A DNA stretch of 64,000 bases from Sphingomonas hengshuiensis (GTDB taxonomy: Bacteria; Pseudomonadota; Alphaproteobacteria; Sphingomonadales; Sphingomonadaceae), in contig NZ_CP010836.1 of assembly GCF_000935025.1 (NCBI RefSeq), positions 4,697,001 through 4,761,000 of the forward strand, given 5' to 3'. Positions 30,112-37,794 of the stretch are shown here, in pieces. A model generated the notes under the pieces. That model saw only the letters and a list, made by a program, of their open reading frames with translations. It was not told the origin of the DNA and did not search any database. Every line of letters begins with the position of its first letter. The first letter of the stretch is position 1. The translations under genes were made by a program, and so were the position numbers.

Positions 30112-30723
30112 ATGCTCTTCAACGACCGCACGACTCCGCTCTCGCTCCTCCAGACCCGCCGCTCGGGCAAGCCGCGCGAGATGATCGCGCCGGGGCCGGG
30201 CGCCGACCAGATCGATGCGATCCTCGCCATCGCGGCGCGCACCCCGGACCATGGCAAGCTCAACCCGTGGCGCTTCGTCGTGATCGAGGACGACCAGCGC
30301 CCCGCCTTCGCGCTGCGGCTGGTGGAGATCCTCCGCGCCGAGAAGCCCGACGCGACCCCGCGCGACGAAGAGGCGGCGGCGCAATTCGCGACCCAGGCGC
30401 CGGCGCTGATCGTGGTGCTCTCCGCGCCGGTGGTGGGGCACAAGGTGCCGCTGTGGGAACAGGAGCTGTCGGCAGGGGCGGTATGCATGAACCTGCTCCA
30501 TGCGACGCATGCGATGGGGTTCGTCGGGAGCTGGATCACCGGCTGGGCCGCCTATTCGGACGGAGTGCGCGACCTGTTCGGCGCAGCGCCGCAGCGGATC
30601 GCCGGATTCCTGTTCCTGGGCTCGCCCGGACGCCCGCTGGAGGAGCGGCCCCGCGGCGCATTGTCCGAAATCGTACATAGGTGGAAAAGCGGGGATGGAC
30701 CCAAAAGCGATCTGGTGTATTAA
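30112..30723 (+). CDS. nitroreductase-family flavoprotein, YdjA-like
   Basis: The 203-residue protein shows the YdjA-type FMN-binding start RRSGKPREM and TPDHGKLNPWRFVVI, then a late GFLFLGSPGRPLEERPR. YdjA-like members are small nitroreductases with unknown physiological substrate. It lies 6 bases upstream of the GntR regulator gene, and the two probably form one transcript. The start ATG at 30112 gives the expected N terminus. Confidence 0.9.
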   Translation: MLFNDRTTPLSLLQTRRSGKPREMIAPGPGADQIDAILAIAARTPDHGKLNPWRFVVIEDDQRPAFALRLVEILRAEKPDATPRDEEAAAQFATQAPALIVVLSAPVVGHKVPLWEQELSAGAVCMNLLHATHAMGFVGSWITGWAAYSDGVRDLFGAAPQRIAGFLFLGSPGRPLEERPRGALSEIVHRWKSGDGPKSDLVY

Positions 30724-30729
30724 GAGAGC

Positions 30730-31086
30730 ATGACAGCGCTCGAACATGACGACAGCCCGGTCTATCTGAAATTGCGGGCAACGATCGCCGCGGCGATCCT
30801 GCGCGGGCAATTCCGGGCCGGCGACCAGCTTCCCTCGGTCCGCGCACTTGCCGCCGAACATGGCGCCAATCCGCTGACCGTCGCCAAGGCGTATCAGAGC
30901 TTTCAGGACGACGGCTATGTCGAGGTGCGGCGCGGCGTGGGCATGTTCGTGCTCCCCGGCGCCGTCGAACGGCTGCGCATCGCCGAGCGCGAGCGCTTCC
31001 TCACCGGGCATTGGCCGCGCGTGAAGGAGCATATCGCGCTGCTGGGGCTGGACGTGAACGAGCTGCTGGGCCGCGAGATCGCCTGA
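30730..31086 (+). CDS. GntR-family transcriptional regulator, YtrA subfamily
   Basis: The 118-residue protein consists almost entirely of the winged helix: VYLKLRATIAAAILRGQFRA, LPSVRALAAEHGANPLTVAKAY and the wing GYVEVRRGVGMFVLPG. The short C-terminal helix (about 40 residues) with no ligand domain is typical of YtrA-type regulators, which often control ABC transporters. Here the partner is a nitroreductase gene 6 bases upstream. Target unknown. Confidence 0.93.
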   Translation: MTALEHDDSPVYLKLRATIAAAILRGQFRAGDQLPSVRALAAEHGANPLTVAKAYQSFQDDGYVEVRRGVGMFVLPGAVERLRIAERERFLTGHWPRVKEHIALLGLDVNELLGREIA

Positions 31087-31091
31087 GGCTG

Positions 31092-31421
31092 CTAGCCCGC
31101 AAAGGTTACGAGCAGGAACATGCACGTTGCCGCGACCACGCCGTAGCGTGCTCGTACTGTCAAAGGTCGACGCGTATGCGCCGCGTGCAGCAGCGGCCAA
31201 ACCGCCGACACCAAAAACGCGAGTGGAATTAGGAAGCTTAGCACCCGGCCTGAACGGCTTCCTCCGGTCCAGTGTGCTGCGCGCGTATCGCACCACCCGT
31301 TCCATTCGATCGAGCAGGGCGGTGCCAGGAATCCTGCTATCGCGCCCCAGCTAAGCATAAGCAACACAGGGCCTATAAACAGCAGCCCTACGATCCAAGT
31401 CCCACCCGACGGCGCCTTCAC
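31092..31421 (-). CDS. small membrane protein of unknown function
   Basis: Starting at a GTG that overlaps the acyl-CoA dehydrogenase stop (GTGA), this frame encodes 109 residues with three hydrophobic segments (WIVGLLFIGPVLLMLSWG, VLSFLIPLAFLVSAVW and YGVVAATCMFLLVTFAG). A short loop contains APPCSIEWNGWCDTR, two cysteines that might pair. The frame extends upstream within the dehydrogenase gene but without a suitable start. I recognise no family. Coupled translation with the dehydrogenase is likely. Confidence 0.65.
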   Translation of the reverse strand: MKAPSGGTWIVGLLFIGPVLLMLSWGAIAGFLAPPCSIEWNGWCDTRAAHWTGGSRSGRVLSFLIPLAFLVSAVWPLLHAAHTRRPLTVRARYGVVAATCMFLLVTFAG

Positions 31422-33112
31422 ACTGCGAACGCCGCTGCATCGACCGAATAGAGCAGCGCCGCCGGTGCCGTCGCCGCCGCCTTCAGCCCGAGCGCCTCGG
31501 GCACGATCTGCTCGACATAGAAGCGCGCCGCCGCCGCCTTCATCCCCAGGAACAGCGGATCGCCTTCGCCCCGCGCGGCGATGCGGCCCTGTGCCTCCAT
31601 CAGCCAGCCGCATACCGCGACCGACACCATCGTCAGGAACGGATAGCTCGCCGCCAGCCGATCGTCGGTCTCGGCGCCGAGCAAATGGTGGGTCACTTCC
31701 TCGCACGCCTCGATCAGCCGGAGCAGATCGGCATGTTCGGCATCGCCGCGCATCTCCGCCAGCAATGCGAGCAGCGCCGCGCCGCCATCGTGGGTCAGCT
31801 TGCGCCCGACCAGATCGGCGGCCTGGATGCCGTTGGTGCCTTCGTAGATCGGGGTGATCCGCGCGTCACGGAAATGCTGGGCGGCGCCGGTTTCCTCGAT
31901 ATAGCCCATGCCGCCATGGACCTGGACGCCAAGGCTGGCGACTTCGTTGCCGAGATCGGTGCCATGCGCCTTGGCCAGCGGCGTGAGCAGCTCGACGCGC
32001 GCCGCGGCGGCGGCATCGCCCATCCGGCCACGGTCGAGCTGGCCGAAGGCGTAATAGACCAGCGCGCGTGCGGCCTGGGTCTGCGCCTTCATCCGCAGCA
32101 GCATCCGGCGGACATCGGGATGCTCGACGATCGCCACAGGCGCGCCCGCCCGCACGCCCTGGATACGCTCGCGCGCATAGGCCACCGCGCGCTGGGTTGC
32201 GCGCTCCGCCACCTGCACGCCCTGGAGCCCGACATTGAGCCGGGCATTGTTCATCATCGTGAACATGCCGCGGATGCCCCCCAGCTCGGGGCCGATCAGC
32301 TCGCCGATGCAATCGTCATGGTCGCCGAAGCTGAGCACGCAGGTGGGCGAGGCATGGAGGCCCATCTTGTGTTCGATCGACACGACATGCACGTCGTTCG
32401 CCGCGCCGGGGGTGCCATCGGGGTTGAGCCGGTATTTGGGGACGAGGAACAGCGACAGCCCCTTGGTCCCCGCCGGCGCATCGGGGGTGCGGGCGAGGAC
32501 CAAGTGGACGATATTGTCGGTCAGGTCGTGGTCGCCGAACGAGATGTAGATCTTCGTCCCCTTGATCCGCCACGTCCCGTCGCCGACCGGATCGGCGCCG
32601 GTCTTGAGCGCGCCGACATCGCTCCCCGCCTGCGGCTCGGTGAGGTTCATCGTGCCGGTCCATTCGCCGGTGGCGAGCTTGGGCAGGTACAGCGCCTGCT
32701 GCTCCGGGGTGCCGTGATGCGCGAGCGATTCGATCGCGCCGACAGTGAGCACCGGCGCCAGCGCAAAGCCCATGTTCGCGGTGCCCAGCGTCTCCAGCAC
32801 TGCGATCGACAGGCTGACGGGCAGCCCCTGTCCGCCAAATTCGGCAGGCGAGCCGATCGTGCCCCAGCCGCCCTCGACATAGGCACGATACGCCGCCGCG
32901 AAGCCAGTGGGCATCGTCACGCCCTGTTCGCTCCAGCGCGGCCCTTCAGTATCGCCCAGCCGATCGAGCGGCGCCCATTCGCCCGCCGCGAACTGGCCCG
33001 CACCCTCCAGCACCGCATCGACCAGATCGGGGGTCGCCTCTTCGCTGATCTCGGAAAGGCGGACGATATGGTCGAGCACGAAACGCTGCTCGGCAGTGGC
33101 GGGAGTGAACAT
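31418..33112 (-). CDS. acyl-CoA dehydrogenase
   Basis: This 564-residue flavoprotein introduces the alpha-beta double bond in acyl-CoAs. Flavin/substrate motifs are MNLTEPQAGSDVGALKT and YISFGDHD, and the catalytic base lies in ITPIYEGTNGIQA. The sequence has the longer C-terminal extension of about 150 residues typical of the FadE12/AcdB-like class that carries an N-terminal DUF3483-type start; that placement is by resemblance. The start is ATG at 33112. The divergent tsaC-like gene begins about 50 bases away. Confidence 0.94.
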   Translation of the reverse strand: MFTPATAEQRFVLDHIVRLSEISEEATPDLVDAVLEGAGQFAAGEWAPLDRLGDTEGPRWSEQGVTMPTGFAAAYRAYVEGGWGTIGSPAEFGGQGLPVSLSIAVLETLGTANMGFALAPVLTVGAIESLAHHGTPEQQALYLPKLATGEWTGTMNLTEPQAGSDVGALKTGADPVGDGTWRIKGTKIYISFGDHDLTDNIVHLVLARTPDAPAGTKGLSLFLVPKYRLNPDGTPGAANDVHVVSIEHKMGLHASPTCVLSFGDHDDCIGELIGPELGGIRGMFTMMNNARLNVGLQGVQVAERATQRAVAYARERIQGVRAGAPVAIVEHPDVRRMLLRMKAQTQAARALVYYAFGQLDRGRMGDAAAAARVELLTPLAKAHGTDLGNEVASLGVQVHGGMGYIEETGAAQHFRDARITPIYEGTNGIQAADLVGRKLTHDGGAALLALLAEMRGDAEHADLLRLIEACEEVTHHLLGAETDDRLAASYPFLTMVSVAVCGWLMEAQGRIAARGEGDPLFLGMKAAAARFYVEQIVPEALGLKAAATAPAALLYSVDAAAFAV

Positions 33113-33161
33113 CGGGCCTCTCTTCTTGTACGCTGGTTGCGTGCGCTATAGCGCGTGGGTG

Positions 33162-34082
33162 GTGAGCCCGACAAATCCCCGTATCATCCCTTATCGCGAC
33201 GCGAGCATCGCCGAGGCCGCGGCAGTGATCCGCGCCGGCGGCTGCGTCGCGGTGCCGACCGAGACGGTGTATGGCCTCGCCGCCGACGCGACCGACGCGC
33301 GGGCGGTGGCGGGGATCTACGCCGCTAAGGGGAGGCCGAGCTTCAACCCGCTGATCGTCCATGTCGCGAGCCTTGCCGATGCCGAGCGGATCGCGGTGTT
33401 CGACGATGCCGCGCGGAGTCTTGCCGAGCGGTTCTGGCCGGGGCCGCTGACTTTGGTGCTGCCGGTGCGCGCCGGGGCGGGGATCGCGGCGCTGGTGACT
33501 GCGGGGCTGGATACGGTGGCGGTGCGGGTTCCCGCGCACCGCGCGATGCGGGCGCTGCTGGCCGCCGTCGGCGTGCCGCTCGCCGCGCCCTCCGCCAATG
33601 CCAGCGGTTCGATCAGCCCGACGCGCGCGGCGCATGTCGCGGCCAGCCTTGCCGGACGCATCCCGCTGGTGATCGACGATGGTGCGACGCAGGCGGGGCT
33701 CGAATCGACGATCGTGCAGGGAGGGCGGATATTGCGGCCCGGACCGCTCACCGCGGAAATGCTGGGGCTGGAGACGGCGGCGCCGGGCGGGGCGATCACG
33801 GCGCCGGGGCAGCTTGCCAGCCATTATGCCCCGGTCAGGCCGGTGCGGCTGGGCGCAGTCGACCGGCGCGCGGGCGAGTGGCTGATCGGGTTCGGCGCGG
33901 TGGCGGGCGACGACAGCTTGTCGCCGGGCGGCGACCTGACCGAGGCGGCGGCGCGGCTATTCGACGCGCTGCACCGCGCCGATGCATCGGATGCCCTGGG
34001 GATCGCCGTGGCGCCCGTGCCGGAGCGGGGGATCGGCGCGGCGATCAACGACCGGCTGCGGCGCGCAGCGCACCGGGATTAG
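33162..34082 (+). CDS. L-threonylcarbamoyladenylate synthase, Sua5 type
   Basis: This enzyme makes threonylcarbamoyl-AMP from threonine, bicarbonate and ATP for the t6A modification at tRNA position 37. The YrdC/Sua5 core shows VAVPTETVYGLAADA, KGRPSFNPLIVHV and PLAAPSANASGSISPT. A C-terminal Sua5 domain of about 100 residues follows LASHYAP, so it is the long type (306 residues from GTG 33162). No ATG is near; GTG codons at 33141, 33159 and 33162 are possible. It lies divergently from acyl-CoA dehydrogenase. Confidence 0.92.
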   Translation: MSPTNPRIIPYRDASIAEAAAVIRAGGCVAVPTETVYGLAADATDARAVAGIYAAKGRPSFNPLIVHVASLADAERIAVFDDAARSLAERFWPGPLTLVLPVRAGAGIAALVTAGLDTVAVRVPAHRAMRALLAAVGVPLAAPSANASGSISPTRAAHVAASLAGRIPLVIDDGATQAGLESTIVQGGRILRPGPLTAEMLGLETAAPGGAITAPGQLASHYAPVRPVRLGAVDRRAGEWLIGFGAVAGDDSLSPGGDLTEAAARLFDALHRADASDALGIAVAPVPERGIGAAINDRLRRAAHRD

Positions 34083-34115
34083 GCCGGGTCGTCTCGATGG
34101 CGCTGAAACCGCCTG

Positions 34116-34745
34116 CTAGCGTGCCCCGCGCAGTTCCAGCGCCCGCGCGAACACCGCCTCGAACATCTCGGCGGTCAGCCGGTTGGTGTTCTGGTTATAG
34201 CGCGAGCAGTGATAGCTATCGATCACCACCCGACCATCGGGCATGCGATGCTCGGCCAGATGCGCGAACGGCGTCCTGGGCAATCGCCCGCCCAGCGCCT
34301 TGACCGTCGACTGGTGCGCGATCTGGCCGAGCGCGACATAGATTCGCGCGGGCAGCACAGCAGCCTCGGCGCGCAGGAAGTCGCGGCAGCTATGGGTTTC
34401 CGCCGGCACCGGCTTGTTGCCCGGCGGCACGCACTTCACGGCGTTGAGGATGATCACGCCGCGCGGCGCGCCGCCTTCGGCCAGCCCGAACTTCTCGAGC
34501 GTCGCGAACAACAGGTCGCCCGAGGCATCGCCGGTAAAGGCGCGCCCGGTGCGGTTGGCGCCGCGCAGGCCGGGCGCGAGCCCGACGATCGCCAGCCATG
34601 CGTCGCGCTCGCCAAGCGCGGGCACCGGCGCGTTCCACCATTCGGGCTGCTCGACGCGCAGCGTTTCGCGCAGCGCGACGAGGCGGGGGCAGCGCGGGCA
34701 ATCGCGTGTCGGTTCGGTTTGGGAGGTTGGCGTGGGCACACGCAC
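34116..34745 (-). CDS. family 5 uracil-DNA glycosylase (UDGb type)
   Basis: This DNA-repair enzyme excises uracil. Motif A reads VGLAPGLRGANRTGRAFTGD, the GLAPG form of family 5, and motif B reads SYHCSRYNQNT. Cysteines for an iron-sulfur cluster are visible as RDCPRCPR and later CVPPGNKP then HSC. Start is uncertain: the open frame runs to a TTG at 34784, overlapping folK; I prefer a GTG at 34745 or 34739 just before PTPTSQTEPTRDC. It is divergent from folK with little spacing. Confidence 0.9.
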   Translation of the reverse strand: MRVPTPTSQTEPTRDCPRCPRLVALRETLRVEQPEWWNAPVPALGERDAWLAIVGLAPGLRGANRTGRAFTGDASGDLLFATLEKFGLAEGGAPRGVIILNAVKCVPPGNKPVPAETHSCRDFLRAEAAVLPARIYVALGQIAHQSTVKALGGRLPRTPFAHLAEHRMPDGRVVIDSYHCSRYNQNTNRLTAEMFEAVFARALELRGAR

Positions 34746-34762
34746 GCGATAGGCCCCCCGCG

Positions 34763-35260
34763 ATGGCAAGGACAAGCTATGCAATCGCGCTCGGATCGAA
34801 CCGTCCGGGGCGCCATGGCGGCCCCCGGCGCGAGCTTGCGGCGGCGCTGGCGGCGCTGGGCGGCGTCGTCGCGGTCTCGCCCGTCCTGCTTACGCCGCCG
34901 CTCGGGCCGTCGAAACGGCGCTTCGCCAATGCCGTGGCGCTGATCGAGAGCGCCGAATCACCGCCCGCGCTGTTGGCCCGGCTCAAGCGCATCGAACGCG
35001 ATTTCGGGCGCCGCCGGGGCCAGAACTGGGCCGCGCGCGTGATCGACCTCGACATCATCCTGTGGTCGGGCGGCGCATGGGCGAGCCCCGGCCTAACGGT
35101 GCCCCACGCGCTGTTCCGCACGCGTGACTTCGTGCTGCGCCCGCTTGCCGCCATCGCCCCCGATTGGCGCGATCCGCTGAGCCAGTTGCGGGTCCGTCAC
35201 TTGCTCGCGCGGTTGACCCGTCCGGCGCCCGCGCTTAGGGGCGGCGGCGTGGGTCCGTAG
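34763..35260 (+). CDS. folK: 2-amino-4-hydroxy-6-hydroxymethyldihydropteridine pyrophosphokinase
   Basis: This 165-residue enzyme transfers pyrophosphate from ATP to the pterin alcohol in folate biosynthesis. Motifs are YAIALGSNRPG at the N terminus, KRIERDFGRR, NWAARVIDLDIILW (metal-binding acidic residues) and VPHALFRTRDFVLRPLAAIAP. Its TAG stop (35258-35260) lies inside the first ten bases of tRNA-Lys, so the gene and the tRNA physically overlap. The start is ATG at 34763, divergent from the glycosylase. Confidence 0.93.
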   Translation: MARTSYAIALGSNRPGRHGGPRRELAAALAALGGVVAVSPVLLTPPLGPSKRRFANAVALIESAESPPALLARLKRIERDFGRRRGQNWAARVIDLDIILWSGGAWASPGLTVPHALFRTRDFVLRPLAAIAPDWRDPLSQLRVRHLLARLTRPAPALRGGGVGP

Positions 35261-35326
35261 CTCAGTCGGTAGAGCAAGCGACTTTTAATCGAGAGGTCCC
35301 GGGTTCGAGCCCCGGCGGACCCACCA
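35251..35326 (+). tRNA. tRNA-Lys(TTT)
   Basis: The 76-base sequence including an encoded CCA folds as a standard cloverleaf: acceptor GGGTCCG/CGGACCC, D stem GCTC/GAGC, T stem CCGGG/CCCGG with TTCGAGC loop, and anticodon loop CTTTTAA giving TTT (Lys). The anticodon stem AGCGA/TCGAG has three Watson-Crick pairs next to the loop, but positions 28-42 and 27-43 are G-A and A-G. The first ten bases overlap the 3' end of folK. No duplicated tRNA end or integrase is visible nearby. Confidence 0.95.
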
Positions 35327-35453
35327 TTTCTCTCTCCGCCTTTCCCGCTCCGGGCAGCCATGGCTGACCGGCATGCGCCGCGCATCGTGCCCGGCGCAGC
35401 GCCCCGCCTGCGCGATCCCTTTCCGCCTGCCAGGCTTTCGAACACGGCACCTC

Positions 35454-35482
35454 TTGCCTGACAAGAAATGATGATCTATCAA
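35454..35482 (+). promoter_or_regulatory. predicted promoter of the DUF3237-hydrolase operon
   Basis: TTGCCT (35454-35459), 17 bases, then TATCAA (35477-35482) resembles a sigma-70-type promoter in front of 35521. The -10 box lies within operator A, so regulator binding there would block polymerase. Confidence 0.45.
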
Positions 35483-35483
35483 C
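35470..35483. promoter_or_regulatory. predicted MarR-type operator A
   Basis: GATGATCTATCAAC is the reverse complement of GTTGATAGATCATC and matches the palindrome found at three other promoter regions of the island. It ends 37 bases before the GTG of the DUF3237 gene. Confidence 0.6.
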
Positions 35484-35520
35484 AACTCCTCGCCCTGGAG
35501 GCGGTTGTAAGAGAGGTACC

Positions 35521-36003
35521 GTGCCCGAAAGCCACCCCTTTGCTCCCGTGCTGGAGCATGCGTTCACGATTTCCATCGACCTGACCGGCATCAAATGGGT
35601 GACACCCAGCACGATGGGGGCATCGCGCGCGGCGATCTATGCCGCCCAGGGAACGGTGACCGGTCCCCTCCTCAACGGAAAGGTCGTGCCGATGTCGGGC
35701 GGCGACTTCCCGCTGCTACGTCCCGACGGGGTGATCGATTTCGACGCGCGCTACCTGCTGGAGGCGGATGACGGCGCGATCATCTATATGCAGAATCGCG
35801 GCTATCGCTGGCCGCGCACGCCCGAGATCGGCGAGCGGATGGCGCGCAACGAACCGGTGTCGCACGACGATTATTATATGCGCGTGAGCCCCAAATTCGA
35901 CGCGCCCGTCGGCCCGCACGAATGGATGGCCAAGCACGTCTTCCTGGGCGTCGCGGAGAAGATCCCGGGGGCGAACCGCATCCATTATTTCGTGGCGCGC
36001 TGA
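35521..36003 (+). CDS. DUF3237 family protein
   Basis: The 160-residue protein fits the DUF3237/UPF0311 family by its length and by segments such as GPLLNGKVVPMSGGDFPLLR, FDARYLLEADDGAIIYMQNR and VFLGVAEKIPG. The family forms a small beta barrel of unknown activity and turns up in catabolic clusters. The start is GTG at 35521 after GAGAGG. It is the first gene of a two-gene unit with the S15 hydrolase (one base between stop and ATG). Operator A lies over its predicted promoter. Confidence 0.85.
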   Translation: MPESHPFAPVLEHAFTISIDLTGIKWVTPSTMGASRAAIYAAQGTVTGPLLNGKVVPMSGGDFPLLRPDGVIDFDARYLLEADDGAIIYMQNRGYRWPRTPEIGERMARNEPVSHDDYYMRVSPKFDAPVGPHEWMAKHVFLGVAEKIPGANRIHYFVAR

Positions 36004-36004
36004 C

Positions 36005-37678
36005 ATGGCCGACCCGGACGCGTTCAGCCTGATCCTGCGGCCGGGAGTCGATCCCCACACCGCGCCGTTCAAGCCGCCGCTGCCGCCATTGGGGCATGCC
36101 GTGCGCCGCGAGGCGGGGCTGGTGATCGATCGCAACCTGCCGATCCGGCTGAGCGACGGCGTGACGATCTATTGCGACCTGTATCGCCCGGACGGCCCGG
36201 CGGGCGAAGCCGATCTGCCGGTGCTGCTGTCCTGGGGCCCCTATGGCAAGCACGGGCAGAGCAACCAGGTCTTCTGGCCGCTATCGGGGGTCAACCCCGA
36301 ATGGCTGTCGCCGCTGACTCCGTTCGAGGGCCCCGACCCCGTGCAATGGGGCGCAAAGGGCTATGCCGTCGCGATCGTCGATCCGCGCGGCGCCTGGCTT
36401 TCCGAGGGCGTTTTCCGGCACAATGGCATCGGCGAGGCACAGGATTGCGCCGAGACGATCGCCTGGCTCGCCGACCAGCCCTGGTCGAACGGCAAGGTCG
36501 GGATGACCGGCGTTTCGTACCTCGCCTGCATCCAGTTCTGGGCAGCGGCGCAGCGCCCGCCCGCGCTGGCGGCGATCAATCCGTGGGAAGGCTTTACCGA
36601 CTGGTATCGCGAATTCGCCTATCATGGCGGGATTCCCGAGACCGGCTTCGTCCCGCGCGCGTCGGACACGATCCGCTTTTCGGTGGGGCAGACCGAGGAC
36701 ACCTGGGCGAATGTCCAGGCGCATCCGCTGATCGACGCCTATTGGCGTTCGAAGGACATTGATTTCGGCGCGATCGACGTGCCCGCTTATGTCGTCGCGA
36801 GCTGGTCCGACCAGGGGCTGCACACCCGCGGCACGCTGGAGGCCTATAAGCGCATCGGCAGCCGCCAGAAATGGCTCGAGGTCCATGGCCAGAAGAAATG
36901 GGCGCACTATTACCACCCCGAAAGCCAGGCGCGGCGCGAGGCGTTTTTCGACCATTTCCTGAAAAGTCGCGAAACCAGCGTCGCCGCATGGCCACCGGTG
37001 CAGATCGAAGTGCGCGACCGCGCCGGGCTCGCCACGCTGCGCGACGAGGCGGAGTGGCCGATCGCGCGGACTGTCCCGACGCCGCTATGGCTGGACCTCG
37101 ATCAAGGCGCCCTGACGCAGGCGGCCCCCGACGCGGCGCAACGCCTCGCTTATGACGCCCAGACGGGGGGCGCAGTGTTCGACATCCGCTTCGAAGCCGA
37201 GACCGAGATCAGCGGCCACGCGATGCTGCGCCTCTGGGTGGAGGCAGAGGGCGCCGACGATGCGGATCTCTTCGTCGCGCTGCAAAAGCTCGATGCGGCG
37301 GGCGCGCCCGTCGGCATGACCTTCTATGCGTTTTTCGAGGACGGTCCCGTCGCGCTCGGATGGCTGCGCGCCAGCCACCGCGAGACCGATCCCGAGCGGA
37401 GCACGCTGCTCCAACCCTTCCACCCCCATCTGCGCGAACAGCCGCTGGAACCGGGCAGCGCAGTGCCGCTCGACATCGAGTTCTGGCCCGGCGCGACGCG
37501 GTTCGAAGCCGGGGAATCGCTGCGGCTGGTGATCCAGGGGCGCGACATCTACGCGGACGGCGCGCCCAATTTGCCCTTCGCGCGACACCAGGACACCCGC
37601 AACCAGGGCACGCACGTCCTGCACAGCGGTCCGGGTCGCGAATCGCACCTGCTGCTGCCGGTAATCCCGCCCCGATAA
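36005..37678 (+). CDS. CocE/NonD (peptidase S15) family hydrolase
   Basis: This 557-residue enzyme has the X-Pro dipeptidyl-peptidase/cocaine-esterase fold. The serine nucleophile is in GMTGVSYLACIQFW, the acid probably in VVASWSDQGLH and the histidine in VHGQKKWAHYYH. After about residue 335 a jelly-roll domain typical of the C-terminal part follows (FEAETEISGHAMLRLWVEAE). There is no signal peptide, so it is cytoplasmic. Homologues cleave esters such as cocaine or glutaryl amides; the substrate here is unknown. It is coupled to the DUF3237 gene and lies in the MarR-controlled island. Confidence 0.9.
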   Translation: MADPDAFSLILRPGVDPHTAPFKPPLPPLGHAVRREAGLVIDRNLPIRLSDGVTIYCDLYRPDGPAGEADLPVLLSWGPYGKHGQSNQVFWPLSGVNPEWLSPLTPFEGPDPVQWGAKGYAVAIVDPRGAWLSEGVFRHNGIGEAQDCAETIAWLADQPWSNGKVGMTGVSYLACIQFWAAAQRPPALAAINPWEGFTDWYREFAYHGGIPETGFVPRASDTIRFSVGQTEDTWANVQAHPLIDAYWRSKDIDFGAIDVPAYVVASWSDQGLHTRGTLEAYKRIGSRQKWLEVHGQKKWAHYYHPESQARREAFFDHFLKSRETSVAAWPPVQIEVRDRAGLATLRDEAEWPIARTVPTPLWLDLDQGALTQAAPDAAQRLAYDAQTGGAVFDIRFEAETEISGHAMLRLWVEAEGADDADLFVALQKLDAAGAPVGMTFYAFFEDGPVALGWLRASHRETDPERSTLLQPFHPHLREQPLEPGSAVPLDIEFWPGATRFEAGESLRLVIQGRDIYADGAPNLPFARHQDTRNQGTHVLHSGPGRESHLLLPVIPPR

Positions 37679-37717
37679 GGCGGACCGGGACGCCACCCGG
37701 TCTACCCCAAAAGAAAC

Positions 37718-37731
37718 ATTGATAAATCATC
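37718..37731. promoter_or_regulatory. predicted MarR-type operator B
   Basis: ATTGATAAATCATC matches the GTTGATARRTCAAC consensus at 11 of 14 positions. It lies 63 bases upstream of the MFS transporter start. The right half is identical to the right half of operator A read in reverse complement. Confidence 0.5.
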
Positions 37732-37794
37732 ATTCCTGCTGCACACCCCGGCGCAGCACCGGGGCAAGCCGGCGCGCATCGAGAGGATCGGGCT

